Source: RUG14186 sp964644555
GTDB lineage: Bacteria; Bacillota; Clostridia; Eubacteriales; Anaerofustaceae
DNA length: 21,605 bases
Direction of reading: 5' to 3'
NCBI GenBank assembly: GCA_964644555.1
Contig: CAZXWI010000018.1
Location: 1 to 21,605 of the forward strand
This document shows positions 15,450 through 21,605 of the stretch, piece after piece; position 1 is the first letter of the stretch, and each line of letters starts with the position of its first letter. The notes beneath the pieces are model-generated. The model was not told the DNA's origin. It worked only from the letters and a program-made list of their open reading frames with translations, and made no database searches. Made by a program: the position numbers and the translations under genes.

Positions 15450-16223
15450 TTAGTTTAATCCGTATTCTGCTTTAAGGTTTGTGTATGTTTCGCTTTCGAT
15501 GAATATTGCGATTGCTTTGTTTAAAGCATCACCCAAGAGTGTGTTGTTGTTTTCAACGATAGCTGAAACTTCTTCGTTAACGAGCTGTGCGATAACTGTG
15601 AACTCGCCTGTTGATTCGTAGTTAAGACCTACTGCTTCGTCGCATACGATTGCGTCAAGTCCGTCATTTTTGAGAATTTCAAACATTACTGTGTAGTCGC
15701 CGGGGCTTGTTACTTTTGCATCCTGAATTTCCAATGCTGCAGCTTCGCCTGTTGTTCCTGTGCCTGCACCGATGTTTTTACCTACGAGCTGATCAACTGT
15801 AGTGATTTCAGAACCTTTTTTAACAACAGCTACCTGTGCGCTCTTTAAGTACGGGTCTGTGAAGAGAACGTCACGATCCGGATCATATGTAAAGCAGCTA
15901 ACGCCTACATCTACCTGACCTGTCTGAACTGCTGAAACGATTGTTGAGAAGTCCATGGGAAGAAGTTCAACTTCCAAATTTGTTCCTTCGTTTTCGTTAA
16001 GGATTTCAACGATTGCTTTGATTGCATCTGCATCAAAACCTGTAACTGAACCGTCTTCTGCATAATATTCATAAGGCGGATAGTCAGGGCTGATACCAAC
16101 GATTATTTTGCCTTCCTGCTGAAGCTGATCTGTAAATACGGTTGCTTCTGTGTTGTTATTACCGCAAGCGGCGAATGATACAATAAGTGTTAATGTAAGT
16201 AAAACAGCTAAAATCTTTTTCAT
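15450..16223 (-). CDS. Amino acid ABC transporter solute-binding lipoprotein
   Basis: 257 aa. Lipoprotein signal with lipobox SFAAC (C20), then a family 3 solute-binding fold: GKIIVGISPDYPPYEYY, DGSVTGFDADAIKAI, the block QTGQVDVGVSCFTYDPDRDV, and LVGKNIGAGTGTTGE. It captures substrate outside the membrane and delivers it to the permease. The region that contacts the ligand alpha-amino and carboxyl groups appears intact: an arginine follows DPD where many relatives have T(P/E)ER, as in YDPDRDVLF. Ribosome site AAGAGGAAA lies upstream. It follows the MBL hydrolase gene by 24 nt. Confidence 0.94.
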   Translation of the reverse strand: MKKILAVLLTLTLIVSFAACGNNNTEATVFTDQLQQEGKIIVGISPDYPPYEYYAEDGSVTGFDADAIKAIVEILNENEGTNLEVELLPMDFSTIVSAVQTGQVDVGVSCFTYDPDRDVLFTDPYLKSAQVAVVKKGSEITTVDQLVGKNIGAGTGTTGEAAALEIQDAKVTSPGDYTVMFEILKNDGLDAIVCDEAVGLNYESTGEFTVIAQLVNEEVSAIVENNNTLLGDALNKAIAIFIESETYTNLKAEYGLN

Positions 16224-16247
16224 AATATTTTTCCTCTTATCTTTTAA

Positions 16248-17132
16248 TTAATTTGTTACGATACTGAAAGTATCGAATGTGTATTTTTTAAGTCCCTCTT
16301 CGTCTGTTTCGAAATCTACCTTGTTGTCTTTTATAAGATCAAAGGCATCCGCAACTTTTGTAAGCTCGCTTCCCTCTCTTATAGGTTCGTTGTGCGAAGT
16401 CAAAAGAGTGTATTGTGAGAATCTGTCGCTTAAATCTCTCATTGTTTTGCGGTAAGTTTCGAATTCGGAATTCATTCCGTCATCGTATTTGATGTGTGCG
16501 TAGAGGGTAGCGGGGTAGAATGTATCCCCTGTAAATAATATTTTTCCCTCTTTGTATTCCATGCATATACTGTCGGGAGAGTGTCCCGGTGTGGAATAAA
16601 CAACGAAAGTTTTTCCCCCTAAATCAAAAACAGTGCCGTCTTGGATATATTTCCATTGAGGGCACGGTTTAATTTCGTATTCATCGGGGTTAAAGCCTTG
16701 CGGCAATGCTCTAGCATTTGAGTCGCCGCTGATATGACACAACACATCATCGTGTTTAAGCCCGTTTTTCATTCTGAAACGGGAAGGATTCGTGTCTAAA
16801 ATGTAGCCTTCTTCAAATCTGTGATTTCCACCGATATGATCGAAATGCGAATGCGAATTGACAACAAAGATCGGTAATTCGGTAAGCTTTGTGACAACCG
16901 CTTTTATATCGCCTATGCCCATGCCTGTATCAAACAACATGGCTCTATTATTTCCGAGGATTAAATATGATATGACTTCCTGGAAATTTCCGGGTTCATA
17001 TAAAGCATAAATATCCTCAAAAACCTCATAAACATCAAACCAATCATCGTTGATGTTTACCTGTTTAAGTTCTGCATATTGTCTTCGCGGGAGAGCACTT
17101 GCCCAGCCTATGGGTTGAACTGCAGTTGACAT
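16248..17132 (-). CDS. Metallo-beta-lactamase-fold hydrolase
   Basis: 294 aa, cytoplasmic (no signal peptide). The zinc motif HSHFDH is at residues 94-99 (H94, H96, D98, H99), followed by GGNH; further ligands are H184 (PGHSPDS), D203 (FTGDTFYP) and H247 (TSHNEP). The fold includes glyoxalase II, lactonases and many others, so the substrate is unknown. It is the first gene of the amino acid ABC transporter operon, with a promoter directly upstream, which suggests it acts on the imported compound or a product of it. GAAAGGAAAG is the ribosome site. Confidence 0.88.
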   Translation of the reverse strand: MSTAVQPIGWASALPRRQYAELKQVNINDDWFDVYEVFEDIYALYEPGNFQEVISYLILGNNRAMLFDTGMGIGDIKAVVTKLTELPIFVVNSHSHFDHIGGNHRFEEGYILDTNPSRFRMKNGLKHDDVLCHISGDSNARALPQGFNPDEYEIKPCPQWKYIQDGTVFDLGGKTFVVYSTPGHSPDSICMEYKEGKILFTGDTFYPATLYAHIKYDDGMNSEFETYRKTMRDLSDRFSQYTLLTSHNEPIREGSELTKVADAFDLIKDNKVDFETDEEGLKKYTFDTFSIVTN

Positions 17133-17166
17133 AACAGCTTTCCTTTCTTCTAAAATTATGTTGTTA

Positions 17167-17195
17167 ATTATTGCACTTTACCCGAATAAAGTCAA
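17167..17195 (-). promoter_or_regulatory. Promoter of the MBL hydrolase / ABC transporter operon
   Basis: On the minus strand TTGACT (complement of 17190-17195) and AATAAT (complement of 17167-17172) are 17 nt apart. The leader to the ATG at 17132 would be about 28 nt. No further regulator site or riboswitch is recognised. Confidence 0.7.
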
Positions 17196-17273
17196 GTAAA
17201 AAATACACTTAAACCGTAATTTTTTTTATTTATCGTGAAAATCTTGCCCCATAAAAAGCCGCAGAAATCAAAA

Positions 17274-17321
17274 AATGCAATTTTTTCAGCAAAATTGGTA
17301 TTGAATTCTGAAAAGCGCATT
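17274..17321 (-). terminator. Terminator of the SpoIVFA/SpoIVFB-like pair
   Basis: A hairpin with paired segments AATGC/GCATT (17274-17278, 17317-17321) and TTTTCAG/CTGAAAA (17283-17289, 17308-17314), small internal loops and an 18-nt apical loop. On the minus strand the stem is followed by a run of seven T (GCATTTTTTTGA). This fits a terminator about 30 nt after the minus-strand stop at 17353. Confidence 0.6.
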
Positions 17322-17352
17322 GCGTTACTCAAATTAAATAATCAAACGATTA

Positions 17353-18003
17353 TTATTTGTTTATTTTAATGTCCGCTAATTTTTTTATTTTTCTTCTTAC
17401 GAATTCTTCGCTTGCAATCTGCCTTTGCTTTCCCGTGTAATAAAAAATTATCACCGAGAGGAGCATGAGTATCATATTATCCGTTTTGAAAATAAAAATA
17501 TATCCTCCCACCGAAAACATTGCGTATGCAATCAATTCGCTTATCAGCGACATGATATTTACTCCCCTAATCATTCCACAGCATTTTGACAAAATACAGC
17601 ATAATGCCCTTGCCATATCCATGGGAAAGGCAGGGATTAGATTTATAAATGCCATTAAAAGATTGTAGAATATAAACATATCCGCATTATGTATGTAGAT
17701 GTATTTTTTGATTACTACTGCCGAAAACGCACAAAATATATTCCCGAATGCTCCTGCAAGGTATATCACCACCCACTTAAGGCTCTCTTTTCGGGCAGTG
17801 CTTATTTCAAACTTCAGCCCCAGTGCGCCAATATAAGGTAAACTTATCTTCTCTTTTAAAAACACCGCACTTATATAATGAAACCCCTCGTGTATCATAA
17901 TTGAAAAAACGAATACCATTGCGTTTGCAAATCCGTTTGTTTCTATCATAAGATAAATAATGAAAATAATGAGTATAACCGATATAGCTTTACTTATCTT
18001 CAT
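17353..18003 (-). CDS. M50-family intramembrane metalloprotease (SpoIVFB-like)
   Basis: 216 aa, very hydrophobic, with about five or six membrane segments. The zinc site HEGFH (H38, E39, H42) and a second catalytic element NLIPAFPMD (D130) define site-2 proteases. The PMD form resembles SpoIVFB, which cuts pro-sigma-K in the mother cell during sporulation. It lacks the C-terminal CBS domain of Bacillus SpoIVFB, ending in a short basic tail. ATG 18003 was chosen because it overlaps the end of the upstream gene and begins the first membrane helix; the open frame further upstream overlaps that gene. The pairing with a SpoIVFA-like gene supports the call. Confidence 0.78.
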   Translation of the reverse strand: MKISKAISVILIIFIIYLMIETNGFANAMVFVFSIMIHEGFHYISAVFLKEKISLPYIGALGLKFEISTARKESLKWVVIYLAGAFGNIFCAFSAVVIKKYIYIHNADMFIFYNLLMAFINLIPAFPMDMARALCCILSKCCGMIRGVNIMSLISELIAYAMFSVGGYIFIFKTDNMILMLLSVIIFYYTGKQRQIASEEFVRRKIKKLADIKINK

Positions 18004-18727
18004 TTTGATATACCCCTTTGAGGTATTCGCTCGGGTCTTGGGGCACATTGTCCAAATATATGCCGAAATTAAGCTGTGCATAATCTTTTGTTGTATCCGA
18101 GGGCAGCATTCCCAATACCTGTGATGCACTGATATTATCGCCCATATCAAAATAGCAGGAAATAAGCCCGTCATAGACCACACTCATTTTCGGGTTTTCG
18201 CTCAGTGTCAATACCACCTTGTATGTGGAATCCTCATTTTCTGTTTTTGATGTAACGCTCGAATCGGCAGCGGCTATCACAAATGAACCCTTATTCGTTT
18301 TTATTTTTATCCCATCGGGAGCAGTGTCAGAAGAAATCAGCGGATGAGTTCCTTTTTTATACCCTTCTATAATCACTCCCTCGCTTAGAGGCGCATTAAT
18401 CACTATCGTTTCCGCACTTGCCGTTTCGGTTTGGTTTAAAAACTCTATCTTGTCCAAAAACGCATTAAAACTTTGCATTGCACTCTGCCCTACCAACGAG
18501 TAGTCCACCTGCTTTTCCAGAAGGCTCTTAATAACATTAAGCGAATCTTTCGCTCCTTGGTTCGTGCTCATTTTCATAAGCATTATCATTATCAATACCA
18601 TAACGCTGAGTATGCTCTTATTCATAAATCTATCCCTTTTATTCTTCTTGGGTTTTGTCTTAGGGTAGCTTGTTCGGGCTGTTGAAGTCTGCCTTAATCT
18701 CAATTCATATTTTTTATTATCTTTCAT
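17990..18727 (-). CDS. Single-pass membrane protein with degenerate M23-like domain (SpoIVFA-like)
   Basis: 245 aa: a basic cytoplasmic N-terminus (rich in K and R), one membrane helix at about residues 37-53, a linker and a C-terminal region resembling an M23/LytM fold with APLSEGVIIEGY, TAPDGIKIKTNKGSFVIAA, and FDMGDNISASQVLG. The zinc ligands of active M23 enzymes (H-x(3)-D and H-x-H) are not seen, so it is probably catalytically dead, as in SpoIVFA, the regulator that holds SpoIVFB. ATG 18727 was chosen because GCGGAGG lies 5 nt upstream; an earlier in-frame ATG at 18778 has no site. It overlaps the protease gene by 14 nt. Overall sequence similarity is weak, so the name rests on domain order and pairing. 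Confidence 0.65.
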   Translation of the reverse strand: MKDNKKYELRLRQTSTARTSYPKTKPKKNKRDRFMNKSILSVMVLIMIMLMKMSTNQGAKDSLNVIKSLLEKQVDYSLVGQSAMQSFNAFLDKIEFLNQTETASAETIVINAPLSEGVIIEGYKKGTHPLISSDTAPDGIKIKTNKGSFVIAAADSSVTSKTENEDSTYKVVLTLSENPKMSVVYDGLISCYFDMGDNISASQVLGMLPSDTTKDYAQLNFGIYLDNVPQDPSEYLKGVYQNEDK

Positions 18728-18805
18728 TTTTCCTCCGCAATCGGGTATGTTCTTAATCTGCACTAATAAAATATGCACAAGATTTCATACTTAGACCTTT
18801 TATTG

Positions 18806-18834
18806 TTGACTTGAAGTTTAAAAAAAAGTAAAAT
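18806..18834 (+). promoter_or_regulatory. leuS promoter
   Basis: TTGACT (18806-18811) and TAAAAT (18829-18834) with an exact 17-nt spacer, an excellent vegetative promoter. It gives a leader of about 115 nt before leuS. No T-box motif (TGGNACC-type) is present in the leader. Confidence 0.8.
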
Positions 18835-18845
18835 ACTAAATTAAG

Positions 18846-18917
18846 ATGATGCTAATGTATGCAGTATTGTGGATGAAAGCTATGTACTTTTATGTGGAGC
18901 TGCCCCACAATCACTGA
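18846..18917 (+). CDS. Possible 23-codon leader peptide ahead of leuS
   Basis: An ATG pair at 18846 and 18849 opens a 23-codon frame, ending at TGA 18915-18917, with Leu codons CTA, TTG and CTG. It starts only about 5 nt after the predicted transcription start and lacks a ribosome site, so translation would be leaderless. It overlaps two mutually exclusive stems: ATTGTGG (18866-18872) or TGTGG (18893-18897), each pairing with CCACAAT or CCACA near 18905-18911. Three Leu codons in 23 is not a cluster, so attenuation is only a suggestion. Confidence 0.2.
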   Translation: MMLMYAVLWMKAMYFYVELPHNH

Positions 18918-18957
18918 GTTTAATATATTATTGTCAAACCGACAAAAGGAGATATAG

Positions 18958-21366
18958 ATGTATTACGATTATAAGGAAATCGAGAAAAAGTGGCAGAAGA
19001 TATGGGAAGATCAGAAAACTTTTGCCGCCTCCAATGATTCGGACAAGCCGAAATTTTTCGCTCTCATCGAGTTCCCTTACCCATCGGGGCAGGGGCTTCA
19101 TGTTGGACATCCGAGGCCTTATACGGCTTTGGATATTATTTCCAGAAAACGACGCCTTGACGGATACAATGTACTGTTTCCGATAGGTTGGGATGCTTTC
19201 GGACTTCCCACCGAAAATTATGCCATCAAAACAGGCATACATCCCAAAGAAGTTACCAAAACAAACATAGCTCATTTCAAAAGCCAGCTTAAAGCATTGG
19301 GCTACTCCTTTGATTGGGACAGAGAAATAGATACCACCGACCCCGAATACTACAAATGGACTCAGTGGATATTCCTGCAGCTGTTCAAACACGGCCTTGC
19401 CTACAAAAAGGAATTCCCGATTAATTTCTGCACAAGCTGTAAAGTAGGCCTTGCCAACGAAGAAGTTGTAAACGGTGTTTGCGAAAGATGCGGTGGCGAA
19501 GTCGTAAGAAAGGTCAAAAACCAGTGGATGCTCAAAATCACCGACTATGCCCAAAGACTTTTAGATGATTTGGAGGGTCTTGATTACATCGACCGAGTAA
19601 AGGTATCCCAAGCAAACTGGATAGGCAGAAGCGAAGGTGCGGAAGTTGATTTCCCGATTGTAAATACAGAAGATAAACTTCGTGTATACACCACCAGACC
19701 GGATACTATCTACGGTGTTACTTACATGGTAATCTCTCCCGAACATCCCTTTGTGGATAAATACAAAGAGCGTATCGAAAATATTGACGAAGTTTTGTCA
19801 TATCGTGAAGAAGCAGCCAAGAAAAGCGACTTCGAGCGTACCGAAATGGCTAAGGACAAAACAGGTGTCGAACTTAAAGGCTTAAAGGCAATAAACCCCA
19901 TAAGCGAAGAAGAAATTCCCGTATTCGTTTCCGACTATGTACTTATGACATACGGCACAGGTGCTATCATGGCTGTTCCTGCTCATGATACCAGAGACTA
20001 CGAATTCGCCAAAAAGTTCAACCTGCCCATAAGAGAAGTAATCTCCGGAGGAGATATCTCACAGGGTGCTTATACTGACCACGCAAACGGTGTTGCGGTA
20101 AATTCACCGCTTATTGACGGCCTTAAAGGTAAAGAAGCCATAGATAAAATGAAAGATATCATCGAGCAAAGAGGCATCGGGGAACGAAAAGTCAACTTTA
20201 AGCTCAGAGATTGGGTATTCTCCAGACAGCGTTATTGGGGAGAACCCATTCCCCTTGTCTATTGCGAAAAATGCGGTTGGGTACCTATTGATGAAAGCGA
20301 ACTTCCGCTTAAATTACCCGAAGTAACCAACTATATGCCCACCGACAACGGTGAAAGCCCTCTTGCCAATATGCCCGAATGGTACAACACCACATGCCCG
20401 CACTGCGGAGCTCCTGCAAAGAGAGAAACCGATACCATGCCGCAATGGGCAGGTTCAAGCTGGTATTTCTTAAGATATACCGACCCGCATAACCACGAGG
20501 AATTGGCATCCAAAAAAGCTTTGGATTACTGGATGAATGTCGATTGGTATAACGGAGGTATGGAACACACCACACTGCATTTGCTCTATTCGAGATTCTG
20601 GCATAAGTTCTTATACGATATCGGAGTTGTAAATACTCCCGAACCTTATGCAAAGCGTACTTCCCACGGAATGATTCTCGGTGAGAACAACGAGAAAATG
20701 AGTAAGTCCAGAGGCAATGTAGTCAACCCCGACGAAGTAATTGATATGTATGGCGCAGATACCCTTCGTACATACGAAATGTTCATCGGTGATTTCGAAA
20801 AAGCAGCGCCTTGGAGCGACAGCGGAGTTAAGGGCTGCAAGAGATTCTTAGATCGTGTATTTAAGTTAAAAGAAATACTTACCGATAACGAAGGATACAC
20901 TCCCGAATTTGAAACTGCCATTCATCAAACGATAAAGAAAGTATCAAACGACATCGAGCAGATGAAGTTCAATACCGCAATCGCAGCCTTGATGAAACTT
21001 CTCAATATCTATACAGATAAAGCAAGCATATCAAAAGACGATTTCAAAACATATCTTATCTTGCTCAATCCGTTTGCTCCTCATATCACCGAGGAACTTT
21101 GGCAGTTGTCAGGTTTTGAGGGAATGATTTCATCTTCTTCATGGCCGAAATATGACGAAAACAAAATTCAGCAGGCTACCATTGAAGTTCCCGTTCAGAT
21201 CAACGGCAAAGTAAGAGCCAAAATAACGGTATCTTCCGAAGCTACAGAGGACGAAATTAAAAAGGTTGCCCACGAAGACGAGAACATTATTCGCCTCCTT
21301 GATGGCAAAAATGTAGTAAAAGAGATATATGTAAAGGGTAAAATTTATAATATTGTTGTTAAATAA
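18958..21366 (+). CDS. leuS: Leucyl-tRNA synthetase
   Basis: Charges tRNA-Leu with leucine. 802 aa, a normal bacterial length. Class I signatures are HVGH (residues 48-51) and KMSKS (580-584). The editing (CP1) domain is present, with TTRPDTIYG and MAVPAHDTRDYEFA, so mischarged isoleucine or valine can be hydrolysed. Two zinc-type clusters are seen: CTSC...CERC near residues 160-182 and a second with CPHCGAPAKRETDTMPQ. The sequence PSGQGLHVGHPRPYT is a variant of the usual PSGxLHMGHVRNYT, as in many Clostridia. RBS AAAGGAG lies 8 nt upstream. It stands alone between its own promoter and terminator. Confidence 0.97.
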   Translation: MYYDYKEIEKKWQKIWEDQKTFAASNDSDKPKFFALIEFPYPSGQGLHVGHPRPYTALDIISRKRRLDGYNVLFPIGWDAFGLPTENYAIKTGIHPKEVTKTNIAHFKSQLKALGYSFDWDREIDTTDPEYYKWTQWIFLQLFKHGLAYKKEFPINFCTSCKVGLANEEVVNGVCERCGGEVVRKVKNQWMLKITDYAQRLLDDLEGLDYIDRVKVSQANWIGRSEGAEVDFPIVNTEDKLRVYTTRPDTIYGVTYMVISPEHPFVDKYKERIENIDEVLSYREEAAKKSDFERTEMAKDKTGVELKGLKAINPISEEEIPVFVSDYVLMTYGTGAIMAVPAHDTRDYEFAKKFNLPIREVISGGDISQGAYTDHANGVAVNSPLIDGLKGKEAIDKMKDIIEQRGIGERKVNFKLRDWVFSRQRYWGEPIPLVYCEKCGWVPIDESELPLKLPEVTNYMPTDNGESPLANMPEWYNTTCPHCGAPAKRETDTMPQWAGSSWYFLRYTDPHNHEELASKKALDYWMNVDWYNGGMEHTTLHLLYSRFWHKFLYDIGVVNTPEPYAKRTSHGMILGENNEKMSKSRGNVVNPDEVIDMYGADTLRTYEMFIGDFEKAAPWSDSGVKGCKRFLDRVFKLKEILTDNEGYTPEFETAIHQTIKKVSNDIEQMKFNTAIAALMKLLNIYTDKASISKDDFKTYLILLNPFAPHITEELWQLSGFEGMISSSSWPKYDENKIQQATIEVPVQINGKVRAKITVSSEATEDEIKKVAHEDENIIRLLDGKNVVKEIYVKGKIYNIVVK

Positions 21367-21372
21367 TTACTC

Positions 21373-21405
21373 AGTGTGCGGAGAATGCCTCCGCACACTT
21401 TTTTT
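21373..21405 (+). terminator. leuS terminator
   Basis: A perfect 11-bp GC-rich stem, AGTGTGCGGAG (21373-21383) with CTCCGCACACT (21389-21399), loop AATGC, then a run of T to 21405. It starts 6 nt after the leuS stop codon. Confidence 0.95.
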
Positions 21406-21605
21406 AGGATTTTACACAGATATATTCGCTAAACAGAATAAACGAATATAGTCTGTGATATGAAAATTGAAAATAATTATTTAAATTCCGTTTTGTGTTT
21501 TAATTTTCCCACAATCCCCGATTCCCCACGAAAAAATCTTTAAGTTTATTTATGTATATTGTTTTATTAAATAAGGTAAAAACTCGATTCTATGTTTTTA
21601 AATAT
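21406..21605. other. Non-coding tail with one long inverted repeat
   Basis: AT-rich and without a convincing ORF. CACAGATATATTCG (21415-21428) and CGAATATAGTCTGTG (21443-21457) form a 14-pair hairpin with one bulged G and a 14-nt loop. It is not followed by a T-run. The rest shows nothing recognisable before the window ends. Confidence 0.5.

Noticed and set aside
18728..18800. Sigma-E type promoter for the SpoIVFA/B-like pair
   Set aside because: CATATTTT on the minus strand resembles a -10 element, but no matching -35 element is found at the expected distance.
18835..18957. T-box riboswitch before leuS
   Set aside because: The conserved T-box sequence and a terminator/antiterminator pair are missing.
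18934..19554. 206-codon minus-strand open frame at the leuS start
   Set aside because: Antisense to the leuS catalytic core; no start signal or family resemblance.

Overview
The window reads as a chromosomal segment of an anaerobic, probably spore-forming member of the Bacillota, class Clostridia. The evidence is moderate to low GC, strong AGGAGG-type ribosome binding sites, a type A RNase P RNA, pyruvate:ferredoxin oxidoreductase, a two-gene transketolase, DUF1653 and DUF4177 proteins, and a gene pair resembling the sporulation proteins SpoIVFA and SpoIVFB. No phage, transposase, CRISPR or plasmid gene was seen. The genus cannot be named from this sequence alone.

Layout. Positions 1-277 hold a strongly structured stretch with two interlocking inverted repeats, then a TATAAT box. 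Positions 278-6768 (+) form one tight operon: glmU, prs, transketolase N-half, transketolase C-half, a DUF89 (ARMT1-like) phosphatase, trmK and a Nif3-family protein. Gaps are 2-15 nt or overlaps. RNase P RNA (6824-7153) follows with its own near-consensus promoter. A 470-nt non-coding stretch comes next, with two 59-bp hairpin repeats and several other inverted repeats, and then nifJ/PFOR (7623-11156, TTG start). A bidirectional terminator separates nifJ from a minus-strand pair: an FMN-binding lipoprotein and a membrane-anchored NusG-domain-II protein. DUF1653 (-) and DUF4177 (+) diverge, each with a clear promoter, and an RluA-family pseudouridine synthase follows on +.

From 13937 to 17132 (-) lies an operon transcribed in the order metallo-beta-lactamase-fold hydrolase, solute-binding lipoprotein, permease, ATPase: a polar amino acid ABC transporter with an added hydrolase. 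The SpoIVFA/SpoIVFB-like pair (17353-18727, -) follows, with its own terminator. leuS (18958-21366, +) closes the window with a strong promoter and terminator.

How the genes connect. Transketolase makes ribose-5-phosphate and Prs turns it into PRPP. The adjacent DUF89 protein may clear damaged sugar phosphates. GlmU makes UDP-GlcNAc for the cell wall. TrmK, RNase P, RluA and LeuS serve tRNA and rRNA. PFOR is central to fermentation, and the neighbouring extracytoplasmic FMN lipoprotein may use flavin for electron transfer.

No clearly new multi-gene system was found. The best leads are the interlocking structure before glmU, the repeat element after rnpB, the DUF89 gene in the PRPP operon, the hydrolase in the ABC operon and the divergent SpoIVFA/B pair.
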